NCBI GenBank assembly: GCA_964343195.1
Contig: CAYFIR010000012.1
Span: 1 to 64,000 of the forward strand
Direction of reading: 5' to 3'
Length of the DNA: 64,000 bases
Origin: CAYVAP01 sp964343195
GTDB taxonomy: Bacteria; Bacteroidota; Bacteroidia; J057
Shown: positions 35,150-43,790 of the stretch, one piece after another
How the letters are laid out: each line of letters starts with the position of its first letter
Numbering within the stretch: position 1 is the stretch's first letter
Program-made: the position numbers and the translations under genes
Notes under the pieces: generated by a model
Told to the model about the DNA's origin: nothing
Seen by the model: the letters and a program-made list of their open reading frames with translations, nothing else
The model's database searches: none

Positions 35150-36100
35150 CTACAGGAATTCCAGTAGTTTTTTCTGGCCATGGTAATAAAACCCCTGCAT
35201 GAACACCATATGGGGCAGGGTGAGCACCGATATGGCCATGAAGAACAGCAGGTACAGAGAAACCCACTCTTCCAGCCAGTAGGCTGTACCAAGCAGCATG
35301 CCAATGCCGACAATGCTGATCAGCGAGAAGGGAAGAGCGGCTTTTACGAAGTCCCGCCAGCTAAAATTGGGCCGTTCCTCCTGCATGATCCGGATCTCGT
35401 AGCTGATAGACGCGAGGCTGTGCCACAGCCCAAAGTACACCGCAAACGTCAGCAGGAGGTCGGCCTGCCAGCTGAGCAGTGTCAGCAGGAGCAGGTGACC
35501 CAGTTCGCGGCCAAAGGATCCACGACTCAGATGGCCTTTGAGTCGAGCCCAGGACAACAGTCCTACTGTGGCTACTCCGAAGATGCCCAGGGCGACCAGC
35601 ATCCAACTGGCCAGTCCCGTCCATTGGGTCTGCGGGATGAGAGCGGCCAGGACCTGTCCGCTTTCCTTCGCGTTCAGTCCGATGATGGCCGTGAGGATGC
35701 AGAGTCCCCAGGTGAGGTAGAGGGCCCATTTGAACGGGGAGTTTTCTGGGCCTTCGACGTAGAGAAACTGTGATTGTCCAAAGTGAAAGGCTGAAATCAG
35801 GAGAAATACCGCCAGACTCAGCAAGGGAACCCCGATCCAGAGTATGCCATATAGGACGATGGCCCCGAGGTACACGGCCAGAAAACGGTGCCAGCTAAAA
35901 CTTTTTCCCTGCTGTTCCTGCTGATAGCGATCGATCAGGTGGTCTGTAGCCCCATGTGGCAGCCCCGTCGTGACCATGACCAGCACAAAGAAAGGCAGAC
36001 TGTACGCGCCAGGAAAACCCGGGCTGAGACATGCAAGAGCCAGCATCAGCAGGGTAAATACCAGGACGATGGGATAGGTGCGACGGAGGTGTAGGTTCAT
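35150..36100 (-). CDS. blh: Beta-carotene 15,15'-dioxygenase, Brp/Blh family
   Basis: 316 residues with about eight membrane helices. Conserved histidine motifs that bind the active-site iron are present: GLPHGATDH, SAFHFGQSQ, FGLWHSL and LPHMVFMQGFYYHG. The enzyme splits beta-carotene with oxygen into two retinal molecules, in the inner membrane. The ATG lies 4 bp beyond the crtY stop codon, so the two are translationally linked in one operon. With the rhodopsin gene next to them, it supplies the chromophore. Confidence 0.93.
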   Translation of the reverse strand: MNLHLRRTYPIVLVFTLLMLALACLSPGFPGAYSLPFFVLVMVTTGLPHGATDHLIDRYQQEQQGKSFSWHRFLAVYLGAIVLYGILWIGVPLLSLAVFLLISAFHFGQSQFLYVEGPENSPFKWALYLTWGLCILTAIIGLNAKESGQVLAALIPQTQWTGLASWMLVALGIFGVATVGLLSWARLKGHLSRGSFGRELGHLLLLTLLSWQADLLLTFAVYFGLWHSLASISYEIRIMQEERPNFSWRDFVKAALPFSLISIVGIGMLLGTAYWLEEWVSLYLLFFMAISVLTLPHMVFMQGFYYHGQKKLLEFL

Positions 36101-36104
36101 GGGG

Positions 36105-37301
36105 TTAAAGGGCGTGAGAAGGGCAAGGATGGAGGGACGGAACCGGGGCAGTGCCTGTATTCTTTTTGATCTTGTACTGCCAGATGGCGTTGAGAAAAGG
36201 TCCCCAGGGAAGCCGCATAAGGAGGGGGATTTCCTCCCAGATGCTGGTTCGCTCGTCGAGGAATCTCAGGATGGTTCGGAAGTCATTTTGGGAGAAAAGG
36301 GACTGGAAAATGTGCCGCACACGGGCTCCGTCGTTTCGGATGATGTAGAGCAGCAGGTCGTCATAGAAGGAAAACCTTGCTTTTTTCTGCTTTGGCAGGA
36401 CTGGGGTTCCCTGTGTCTCCAGGGCCTGCACCAGTTGCCGGGCGTGCCGCTGGATGTTGAGGAAGGTGTATCCCGTCGTGGGCTTGGTCAGCCCCGCCGC
36501 AGAGCCCAGGTTGATGACATGGCTACCGCGCTGGGCAGGGAAGGGATGGTTGGTCATGGGAATGTCGCCATATTCCCGGTGGGTAATGTCGTAGGAGATA
36601 TCGGGAAAATGCTGCTGTAGGTATTGCGCTAGCTCGTGGTCATACGCCGCCCTTGACCATGTCTGTTCTGAGAAGACGGTATATTCCACCAGGGCTTCAT
36701 TCTCTCCAAAGGGAAGGATATATACAAACCTCGTATCCTGCTCCTGATCTACCTGAAAGTCCATCAGCCTGATCCGCTGCCTGTCGAAGACGGGTGTATC
36801 GGTCTTGACAAACCATCCCCCGAAATGTTGGTGGAGGAAAAAGTGATGCTCCTGATTCCGTTCAAAATGGGACATGATGCTGTTGAATATCCACTTGGCA
36901 GCGTAAGTGCCGGATTCTGTCTCCACCAGCCCACCGGTCGGGGTATTCTGGATGGCTTTCACCCGCTCATGTGCGATGTGGATCTGTGGATTCTGTTCCA
37001 GTTGATCCTTTATTTCCTGATAAAACTCCAGGCTGTTCACAAAGACATATCGCAGCGGAGAGATCCGTTGATACAGCGGCTTGCCCGTCGCGATGACCTC
37101 CATTTCCTCCCAATGAGTCTCCTGTGCGCACTGATAGGGGAGGGGCTGGTCTGCCCAAAAGCACCAGGTTTTATCGTTTTGAGTTTTGGGGTCGGGATCC
37201 AGGATCAGGATTTTCTGATTTCTGAGTGAGCTTTGATTCAGAAAATGAGCCAGGCTCAGTCCTGCACACCCCCCTCCGGCAATGATGTAGTCGTAGTCCA
37301 T
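36105..37301 (-). CDS. crtY: Lycopene beta-cyclase
   Basis: 398 residues from the ATG at 37301 (the ATG at 37307 is equally possible). It starts DYDYIIAGGGCAGLSLAHFL, the GxGxxG dinucleotide site of CrtY-type cyclases, and has DPDPKTQNDKTWCFW and the conserved LPFGENEALVEYT plus GSAAGLTKPTTGYTF motifs. It converts lycopene to beta-carotene using a reduced flavin as a non-consumed cofactor. It is followed by blh in the same operon and preceded by the rhodopsin gene, with a terminator in the gap. Phytoene synthase and desaturase genes are not in the window. Confidence 0.94.
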   Translation of the reverse strand: MDYDYIIAGGGCAGLSLAHFLNQSSLRNQKILILDPDPKTQNDKTWCFWADQPLPYQCAQETHWEEMEVIATGKPLYQRISPLRYVFVNSLEFYQEIKDQLEQNPQIHIAHERVKAIQNTPTGGLVETESGTYAAKWIFNSIMSHFERNQEHHFFLHQHFGGWFVKTDTPVFDRQRIRLMDFQVDQEQDTRFVYILPFGENEALVEYTVFSEQTWSRAAYDHELAQYLQQHFPDISYDITHREYGDIPMTNHPFPAQRGSHVINLGSAAGLTKPTTGYTFLNIQRHARQLVQALETQGTPVLPKQKKARFSFYDDLLLYIIRNDGARVRHIFQSLFSQNDFRTILRFLDERTSIWEEIPLLMRLPWGPFLNAIWQYKIKKNTGTAPVPSLHPCPSHAL

Positions 37302-37331
37302 GGGCATAATCGCAGTGCGAATGAAAGGGTG

Positions 37332-37364
37332 AAAAAATGCCCCGATACCAGACGGCACCGGGGC
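37332..37364 (-). terminator. Terminator between rhodopsin and crtY
   Basis: On the minus strand gccccggt pairs with atcggggc (one mismatch), then A and six T. It lies about 48 bp after the rhodopsin stop codon and before the crtY start, so opsin mRNA can be made in excess of crtY-blh. Confidence 0.8.
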
Positions 37365-37411
37365 GACCAGTATAGATCTTTGGTTGTCCTTATTGGACCT
37401 GTGCGAATGGA

Positions 37412-38185
37412 TTAGGCAGTAGCGGCTTTGCGAGTAGAGTTGATCGCAAGCTGATACACTACCAGACCGAATCCGATCTTGTTCACGGCATCACCAATGT
37501 TATAGATCAGGTCGATATTCAGTGCACCCTGCATACCGGACAACAGGTTGCCGTCCATCAGCATGTAACCTACTGGATAGATGGCCCATCCTACGAGAAT
37601 GAAATTACGCAGCAGCTTCACAGCCTTGGGCACTTCTGGGTTGTCAGACTGGGCAGCCAGCTTGTTGATAGATCCCATGGTTACTTCATACACGATCAGG
37701 CCATATCCAACGGTAGAAAGCACACCCCACAGGATGGTTTGATCTGGCTGGATAGCCTCACCGATGTAGCCAGTAACAAGCATCAGGACAGAGTACCCAA
37801 TCATTTTCCAAAGTAGGCTGATCTTTGCGCCATAAGGCTTGAGCAGCAGGTAGAACTCCACACACATCAAAGGTACAGTTAGGATCCAGTCGATGTAGCG
37901 GAACTGTGTCGGAGAGGCCTCCATCATGGTGGCATTTGGATTTGCTTCCATTACACCCAGATAGTAATCACGCATGTAATAGTAGTGTACAGCGGCGATC
38001 ATGGTGATCAGGCCAGACACTAGCAGGGAGGTTTTCCACTTGCCTTCAACGTTGTTCCGCTCAAAGAAGAAGAACACAGTTGCGGCAAACATGGACATGT
38101 AGCCAGTGAAGAAGGTAAACCCTACCAGGTCACCTGCTTCGAGCTGCGTTGCGAGCAGCATTTGAACATTATTCAAGCTATCCAT
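37412..38185 (-). CDS. Proteorhodopsin-type light-driven proton pump
   Basis: 257 residues from the ATG at 38185, with seven membrane helices. Helix C reads RYIDWILTVPLMCVEFYLLL: Asp, Thr and Glu at the positions of D97, T101 and E108 of green proteorhodopsin, the DTE set of a proton pump. Met sits at the colour-tuning position 105, which suggests green absorption. His of HYYYMRD matches H75, the Asp97 partner. The Schiff-base Lys is in NIGDAVNKIGFGLVVY (helix G). In helix E a Gly lies 12 residues before the Tyr of VYEV, the place of BR Trp138, GPR Phe152 and xanthorhodopsin Gly156. This would open a window for a carotenoid antenna. Inner membrane; retinal comes from crtY and blh next door. 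Confidence 0.94.
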   Translation of the reverse strand: MDSLNNVQMLLATQLEAGDLVGFTFFTGYMSMFAATVFFFFERNNVEGKWKTSLLVSGLITMIAAVHYYYMRDYYLGVMEANPNATMMEASPTQFRYIDWILTVPLMCVEFYLLLKPYGAKISLLWKMIGYSVLMLVTGYIGEAIQPDQTILWGVLSTVGYGLIVYEVTMGSINKLAAQSDNPEVPKAVKLLRNFILVGWAIYPVGYMLMDGNLLSGMQGALNIDLIYNIGDAVNKIGFGLVVYQLAINSTRKAATA

Positions 38186-38561
38186 AGTAAGAGAGTCTAA
38201 TAAAACTGAATGATTTGAATGTATAAAATGCAAGGAATAAAGAGCGTTAGTAGCAGCTTTTTGAAAATCAGCATTATGACCTTTATAAAAAGCCCTTATG
38301 TGTGTTGATGATACGCAATCGGCTGTTTTTCAATTACATATGAAGTATGATTCATACCGAATATCTGCATATTCCGTTTCGTTGAATTTGTTTTGTTTAG
38401 GATGTATAAGAGTTTGTTAAACAAAAATGTTTGTACTAGTTCGATTTTTTCCTAAAATTTTTTGTGTATCAAATACTCAAAGGGGGAAGAACTAGGGTAG
38501 AACTGATTATGGCTTTTGTTGTATCTTGGGAGTCACATATTGACCTAATTGCCCCCACAGC
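38186..38561. other. AT-rich divergent intergenic region, 376 bp
   Basis: Holds the promoters of the rhodopsin (minus) and acyltransferase (plus) genes. It is markedly AT-rich at 38330-38470. A tatcttgg word at 38522-38529 is close to TANNTTTG, but the -33 element is unclear. No RNA gene or repeat is recognised. Confidence 0.5.
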
Positions 38562-40313
38562 ATGCACGAACTCGTCTCAAAAGCCGAATTTGCCCGAGCC
38601 ACCCAACTGGAACGGTTGGGGATGACGGGAATGGTGACTCCCCTGATGCGGCTTACCGGACTTTCCAAAATCAATGAGATATACGCCCAGATCCACGAAT
38701 CTCACGGCATGGATTTCATCAATGCCTTCATAGAACAAATGGAAATTGAGGTGATTTGGGAAGGGTTGGGACTGGACAAAATTCCCAAGGAGGGGCCCTT
38801 TATTACTGTGGCCAACCATCCTTATGGTGCCTGGGATGGACTGTTGCTGATCCAGATGATGGCCAAGCAGCGGCCCGACTTCAAGGTGATGGCCAACTTC
38901 CTGCTACAACAGGTGGATCCTATCAAGGATTTTTTCATTCCTGTGAACCCAATGGAGGACCAGGGTATCACCCATAGTAGCCTGGGAGGAGTCAAGCGAT
39001 CCCTACAACATCTAGAGGCTGGTCATCCGCTAGGGCTATTCCCCGCGGGAGAGGTATCCTCTTTTCAGTCCCGCACCCGTACGGTCACCGACCGGGTATG
39101 GCAACGGCAGGTGGTCAAGCTGATTGAAAAGGCAGAAGTACCGGTTATCCCGATTCACTTTCAGGGAGCCAATAGTCCCCTGTTTCACCTCATGGGGATG
39201 ATTCACCCCGCACTGCGTACCGCCCGTATTCCCAAAGAGACCCTCAATAAAAAGCGAACCACCATCCACGCCAAGGTCGGTTCACCCATCACGGTACGGG
39301 AACAGCAGCGCGTCGATGGGGTAGATCGTCTGTCAAGGTATCTTAGGGCCAGGGTATATTCTCTGGGGAGTGGACTGGAAGTAGAGCGCTTCTTCAAAGG
39401 GCGGATTTCCCTGTCACGAAAAGAGGCACCACTGGCAGACCCTATTTCAAAGGAGGCCGTCATGGCCGAAATTGACCAGTTGCATCCCGAACAGAAGATC
39501 TGCTCCCAGATGGAGTTTGACATTTACCTCGCAGCAGCTCCCCAAATTCCCGGAATTCTAAAGGAACTGGGGCGCCTTCGGGAGTTGACCTTTCGGGAGG
39601 TAGGAGAAGGCACTGGGCAGTCCTGCGATCTGGATGAGTACGACCTGTATTATCTGCACCTTTTTCTCTTTGATCGGGAAGCCAAGCAGATCGCTGGAGC
39701 CTATCGGCTGGGTAAGGGAGACGAAATCATGCTGAAATTCGGCAAGAAGGGGTTCTATACCAATAGCCTGTTCCGGATGAAAGACGGGATGGACTCCATT
39801 CTCAAACAATCGGTGGAACTGGGACGCTCATTTATCCTGAAGGATTACCAGAAAAAACGCCTTTCTCTGTTTTTGCTGTGGAAGGGGATTCATACCTACC
39901 TGATGTCGCAGTCCCAATATCGCTACCTGATTGGACCGGTAACCATCAGCAACGACTACTCGACTTTTTCCAAGAGCCTGATCGTGACCCTGATCGAAAA
40001 ATACTTCTTTGACCACGATCTGGCCGAGCATGTAGAACCTCGCAAGCGCTTCAAGCCCAACCTGAAGCGAATCGATCCCGATGACCTGTTGGCTACCATG
40101 GCTAATCCTGGTGACCTGAAGCAGGTTGATAAAATCCTGGAGGACATCGAACCCGAGCATTTCAAACTGCCCATTCTCCTGAAAAAGTACATCAAGCAAA
40201 ACGCCCGCATTATCGCCTTCAACGTCGATCCTTCCTTCAATAATGCCCTCGATGGGTTGATGGTACTCGACCTGAAGGAACTACCTGATGCAACGCATGA
40301 GAATATGAGCTGA
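38562..40313 (+). CDS. Fused lyso-lipid O-acyltransferase and N-acyltransferase (OlsF-like)
   Basis: 583 residues. The first ~290 are a PlsC-like acyltransferase with a variant HxxxxD block, VANHPYGAWDGLLLI, and GLFPAGEVSSF as the acceptor-binding block. From about residue 320 there is an OlsB/hemolysin-type GNAT N-acyltransferase (FDIYLAAAPQIPGI, LRELTFREVGEGTG, AGAYRLG). This order is that of OlsF, which makes ornithine or related amino-acid lipids by itself: it N-acylates the amino acid with a 3-hydroxy fatty acid, then O-acylates it. Flavobacterium and Serratia carry such proteins. The amino acid used (ornithine, glycine or other) cannot be told. Probably membrane-associated in the cytoplasm. 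Confidence 0.85.
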   Translation: MHELVSKAEFARATQLERLGMTGMVTPLMRLTGLSKINEIYAQIHESHGMDFINAFIEQMEIEVIWEGLGLDKIPKEGPFITVANHPYGAWDGLLLIQMMAKQRPDFKVMANFLLQQVDPIKDFFIPVNPMEDQGITHSSLGGVKRSLQHLEAGHPLGLFPAGEVSSFQSRTRTVTDRVWQRQVVKLIEKAEVPVIPIHFQGANSPLFHLMGMIHPALRTARIPKETLNKKRTTIHAKVGSPITVREQQRVDGVDRLSRYLRARVYSLGSGLEVERFFKGRISLSRKEAPLADPISKEAVMAEIDQLHPEQKICSQMEFDIYLAAAPQIPGILKELGRLRELTFREVGEGTGQSCDLDEYDLYYLHLFLFDREAKQIAGAYRLGKGDEIMLKFGKKGFYTNSLFRMKDGMDSILKQSVELGRSFILKDYQKKRLSLFLLWKGIHTYLMSQSQYRYLIGPVTISNDYSTFSKSLIVTLIEKYFFDHDLAEHVEPRKRFKPNLKRIDPDDLLATMANPGDLKQVDKILEDIEPEHFKLPILLKKYIKQNARIIAFNVDPSFNNALDGLMVLDLKELPDATHENMS

Positions 40314-40365
40314 TTTCATTGGTCATTGAGCAGTAAAGAGAATACTGAACCATGAACCATATCTT

Positions 40366-40419
40366 GCTAAGTCGGACTTCGTGACGGTGCGTGGGCTTCA
40401 GTGGGTAGTCCGACTTAGC
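40366..40419. repeat. 13-bp perfect inverted repeat overlapping the aarF stop codon
   Basis: gctaagtcggact (40366-40378) and agtccgacttagc (40407-40419) are exact reverse complements with a 28-nt loop. The right arm contains the stop codon (40415-40417) of the AarF-type gene. No T-run. It lies between convergent genes. Confidence 0.8.
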
Positions 40420-41728
40420 TGAACGCTGGCAGGTAGTTGGTCGTCCTGACCCTGGCCTTGAGCTTGTTAAGGATGGAGAATAGGCCAAAATAGGTGCGGT
40501 TCATGTAAAGCCCATCCTTGTCGCCACGGGGGACAGCAGACTCTCTCAGGGCGGGATTGCGGCCCATCCGATCAGCATAGGCGTAGATCTCATCGAAGTA
40601 GCTCTCGTCTCCGAAGTTAAATTCAATTTCGTGAAATGGCCTTAGTACCATTCCAAGGGCTTCTTTGGCGATGTCGGTGTACATCTGAATGTCTTCCTGA
40701 CTGTCATCCGGGAAGATCAGCCGTGCAGCAATGAGACTCTCATGTAGTTGCTGGTCATCATGCATGGTTTTGGGATCCAGCAGCGCAATGTAATTCTGAT
40801 AAAACTGCTCGGGGATCTCCTTCACACAGCCAAAGTCCAGCACTACGACTTCTCCTTCAGGGGTAAAGAGAAAATTGCCAGGGTGAGCGTCAGCGTGCAT
40901 CAGCCTGAGGCTATGGAGCTGATAGTTGTAGAAATCCCACAGGGCCTGTCCGATCCGGTCGCGTATTTCCTGCGAAGGATCGGTTTCCAGAAATTCATTG
41001 AGGTGCTGTCCCTCCTGCCAGGTCATGGTAATGATGCGGTCTGTAGAAAGCTCGGGCAGGTAGGCTGGAAAATGCAGGTGATTCAGTTGGGCGCATTTTT
41101 CGCCGATTTCCATGCCGCGTCGCAGCTCCAGCGCATAGTCGGTCTCTTCTACCAATCGGTCCTTGACCTCTTCGAAGTAGGCATCCAGGTCCTGGTCTTT
41201 CCAGCCAAACAGGCGTCGGGCCATGGGCCTGACAAGATTTAGGTCGGAGATCACGCTGTCCCCCACTCCGGGATACTGGATTTTGATGGCCAGTCGTTGC
41301 CCGTCTTTTTCTGCCTGATGTACCTGTCCCATGGAGGCTGCATGAGTGGACTCCATTTCAAAGCGGTCAAATATCTGCTGTGGTGTCTTCCCAAAGTAGT
41401 CCCGGAAAGTCTTGACAATCAGAGGGCCCGAAAGGGGAGGGGCCTGGTACTGGGCCTGGGTGAACTGCTCGGCAAAGGCTGCTGGCATGACCCCCCGATC
41501 CATGCTGAGCATCTGGGCCGCCTTGAGCGCACTGCCCTTTAACTCACTGAGGGTTCCGTATATTTCTTTTGCGTTTTTTTCGTCCAACTCGCTGCGATCC
41601 AGGTCGCGGTCCACGAGCTTTTTGGAGTAGTGCTTGACATAGTTGCCACCGACCTTAAGACCTGTTCCCAGGAATTTGCTGGCGCGCTTGATTTTTGACT
41701 TGGGTATTTTCGATTGTTCGTCTGCCAT
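40415..41728 (-). CDS. AarF/UbiB-type ABC1 kinase-like protein
   Basis: 437 residues from the ATG at 41728; the 25-residue extension upstream looks non-coding. After a basic, helical N-terminus comes the ABC1 signature: KGSALKAAQMLSMD (the KxGQ region), then MGQVHQAEKDGQRLAIKIQYPGV (Ala-rich loop and Lys), and a kinase-like C-lobe with LMHADAHPGNFLF (catalytic HxDxHPGN) and VVLDFGCVKEI (DFG). Members act as ATPases or kinase-like factors in quinone synthesis or lipid metabolism. No membrane anchor is evident at the C-terminus, unlike E. coli UbiB. The substrate is unknown. Confidence 0.88.
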   Translation of the reverse strand: MADEQSKIPKSKIKRASKFLGTGLKVGGNYVKHYSKKLVDRDLDRSELDEKNAKEIYGTLSELKGSALKAAQMLSMDRGVMPAAFAEQFTQAQYQAPPLSGPLIVKTFRDYFGKTPQQIFDRFEMESTHAASMGQVHQAEKDGQRLAIKIQYPGVGDSVISDLNLVRPMARRLFGWKDQDLDAYFEEVKDRLVEETDYALELRRGMEIGEKCAQLNHLHFPAYLPELSTDRIITMTWQEGQHLNEFLETDPSQEIRDRIGQALWDFYNYQLHSLRLMHADAHPGNFLFTPEGEVVVLDFGCVKEIPEQFYQNYIALLDPKTMHDDQQLHESLIAARLIFPDDSQEDIQMYTDIAKEALGMVLRPFHEIEFNFGDESYFDEIYAYADRMGRNPALRESAVPRGDKDGLYMNRTYFGLFSILNKLKARVRTTNYLPAFS

Positions 41729-41837
41729 GAACTTGGGCTGAATTAGTGGGGAGTAATACCAACTGAAAAAACGACAAAGAGTTGTCGAGGGTTTAGTCCA
41801 CAACTTTGTTTAATTTTGGAACCTACTGTTAGATTTT

Positions 41838-42917
41838 ATGCGCAAGGATTCCATTCGACGTGTGTTTGAACGTGGCCTTTACGGGACACTCGTCGGGGTA
41901 GGGTATGCCCTGCTAAATCTAGGGGTGGAGGTTCAGTTGCTCATCCTGTGTGGTGCCATTGGGTTTACCATCGGTTTTGGGACCGGGTTGCTGGATCGCT
42001 ATCTGTTTTATACTCGCTTGAGAAGGCAGGCATTTCCAGTGGTATTGCTGGTCCGTACGATGGCTTATCTCTTGGTCATCACGATTGCCCTTGGGGTATT
42101 TTTAAGCCTAAATGCTGCTATTTCCACCCAGACCAGCTTTTGGGACATTCTAGGATCCTCGATGCTATATGACTGGGTGCGTGAGGGAAGCTTTCTTTAC
42201 CTGGTGTTCTACAGCTTTTTATTGTTGCTGGTACTCCAGTTTATCACCCTGGTATCCCGCCTCCTGGGTCCCAATGTATTGCTTAACTACATGGTGGGCC
42301 GCTATCATCAACCCAAGGAGGAAGAGCGAATCTTCATGTTCATGGACCTGCGTTCTTCTACAGCAATTGCCGAGCGCCTGGGGCATCTCAAGTGGCACTA
42401 TTTTCTCAACGACTTTTTCTACGACATCGCCAAGCCCGTCCATAACTCCATGGGCGAAATTTACCAGTATGTAGGGGACGAGGTTGTGATTTCCTGGGAC
42501 GTCAAGCGAGGACTCAAAAACCGGAACTGCATCCACTGTTTCTTTGGCATCTGGAATCGCATGGCAGAAAGACGCGATTACTACATCAAAACCTATGGAT
42601 ACGAACCGATCTTCAAGGCGGGCTATCATGTAGGCAAAGTGATTGTAGGCGAAATCGGAGACTACAAGCGCGACATTGTTTTCCACGGAGATACCGTAAA
42701 CACGGCTTCACGCATACAGTCGGAGTGTAACCACTACAACCGCCGTTTGCTGCTGTCCAACATCCTCCTGGACAAGCTCGACCTGGGCAATGAATACACT
42801 TCGGAGTACATCACCAAGATCAAGCTGCGCGGCAAAGAGACCATGATCACCCTGCATAGCCTCGATCCCGTCGATGAAATACCCACCATCCCGGAAGTAG
42901 CATTGCCCCCAGAGTAA
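41838..42917 (+). CDS. Membrane-anchored class III nucleotide cyclase
   Basis: 359 residues. Four membrane helices fill residues 1-150. The class III cyclase homology domain (about 165-345) shows IFMFMDLRSSTAIAE (first metal Asp), YVGDEVVISW (second metal Asp), AGYHVGKVIVGEIG and DTVNTASRIQ (transition-state Asn and Arg). All catalytic residues appear present, so it should be active, most likely producing cAMP from ATP at the inner membrane. Two Crp-type regulators and an HD/Pycsar-effector protein occur elsewhere in the window but are not linked. The 3' end overlaps the convergent YndJ gene by 71 bp. Confidence 0.92.
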   Translation: MRKDSIRRVFERGLYGTLVGVGYALLNLGVEVQLLILCGAIGFTIGFGTGLLDRYLFYTRLRRQAFPVVLLVRTMAYLLVITIALGVFLSLNAAISTQTSFWDILGSSMLYDWVREGSFLYLVFYSFLLLLVLQFITLVSRLLGPNVLLNYMVGRYHQPKEEERIFMFMDLRSSTAIAERLGHLKWHYFLNDFFYDIAKPVHNSMGEIYQYVGDEVVISWDVKRGLKNRNCIHCFFGIWNRMAERRDYYIKTYGYEPIFKAGYHVGKVIVGEIGDYKRDIVFHGDTVNTASRIQSECNHYNRRLLLSNILLDKLDLGNEYTSEYITKIKLRGKETMITLHSLDPVDEIPTIPEVALPPE

Positions 42918-43788
42918 GGGCATTCAGTGTGCCATGCACGCGATACATCCACGGGATAGTCAACCACGGCAATTGCAGGTACCGGTGCCATCCGTACAAA
43001 AGCCCCAGCGCCATGCCTCCCAGCAGACATAGTCCACCTATTGCGAACAGCCCCCTGCTAATGCGTGGAGTATCGTTTTGAGTTGCTAAACGTAGGTGCC
43101 CCAGTGCAATAGCCATCCCACCTGTCGCCATCACCGTAGCAGCAGCCGTCTCCAGCCAAATGGGGCCGCCCAGGTGAGTGGACGTAATGCCAGCTGCCGT
43201 CAGGGTAATGCCAGCCAATAAAAGCAAGGTGAGACATTTGCCCACCACGGGCTTTTGGTGAACAATCAACCATCGTGAAATCATCAACAGCAGGATGCCT
43301 GCATAGTGAAAGTGCGCAGCCGTCAGCAGGCCCATCACGGGTGGAAATCCCAGTATTTGCCAGCCCAGGCGATCGGCAAAGGCCCAGGTAGCGGCGACGA
43401 CTCCTGCTACCCAGGCTCCAGGCGACAGCCAGGTACGAAGGTCACGCTGATTTTGCCATGTCTGAATGGCAATGAAGGTCTGGTTGGTCAGCCATATGAG
43501 CCAGGGAATAGCCAACGCTGCCGCTAAAACGCCTTGCGGCAGGAGGAAACTACCAGCGAGCGAAAAGGCCGCAAGTTGTTGCCAGGCCGGATGATAGTCC
43601 TGATGTTGAGCCTGCAGAGCAAGGGGAATCCAGACGAGCGGGGCAAGCAGCAATAGAGCGAGGATCCAGTTGATCGGTTCCGAGGTCAGCCAGAGGCTGA
43701 GGGCCAGCCACAGGCCCCATCCCAGTGCCCCCGTACGGAGGATGGCAAAGGTCGAGTTCTGCTGAAAAAGGTGATGCGTTTTTTCCAT
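42847..43788 (-). CDS. YndJ family membrane protein
   Basis: 313 residues from the ATG at 43788; the open frame further upstream overlaps the DUF1990 gene and is a shadow. About ten membrane helices. The motifs HFHYAGILLLMISRW in the middle and MYRVHGTLNALTL near the end are those of the YndJ family of putative transporters (unknown substrate). Its last 71 bp overlap the end of the cyclase gene on the other strand, and the overlap includes the family-conserved ending, so both genes appear real. It lies 2 bp after the DUF1990 gene and is certainly co-transcribed with it. Confidence 0.85.
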   Translation of the reverse strand: MEKTHHLFQQNSTFAILRTGALGWGLWLALSLWLTSEPINWILALLLLAPLVWIPLALQAQHQDYHPAWQQLAAFSLAGSFLLPQGVLAAALAIPWLIWLTNQTFIAIQTWQNQRDLRTWLSPGAWVAGVVAATWAFADRLGWQILGFPPVMGLLTAAHFHYAGILLLMISRWLIVHQKPVVGKCLTLLLLAGITLTAAGITSTHLGGPIWLETAAATVMATGGMAIALGHLRLATQNDTPRISRGLFAIGGLCLLGGMALGLLYGWHRYLQLPWLTIPWMYRVHGTLNALTLGAMLLPGWWVFHRRDRGYAG

Positions 43789-43790
43789 GG

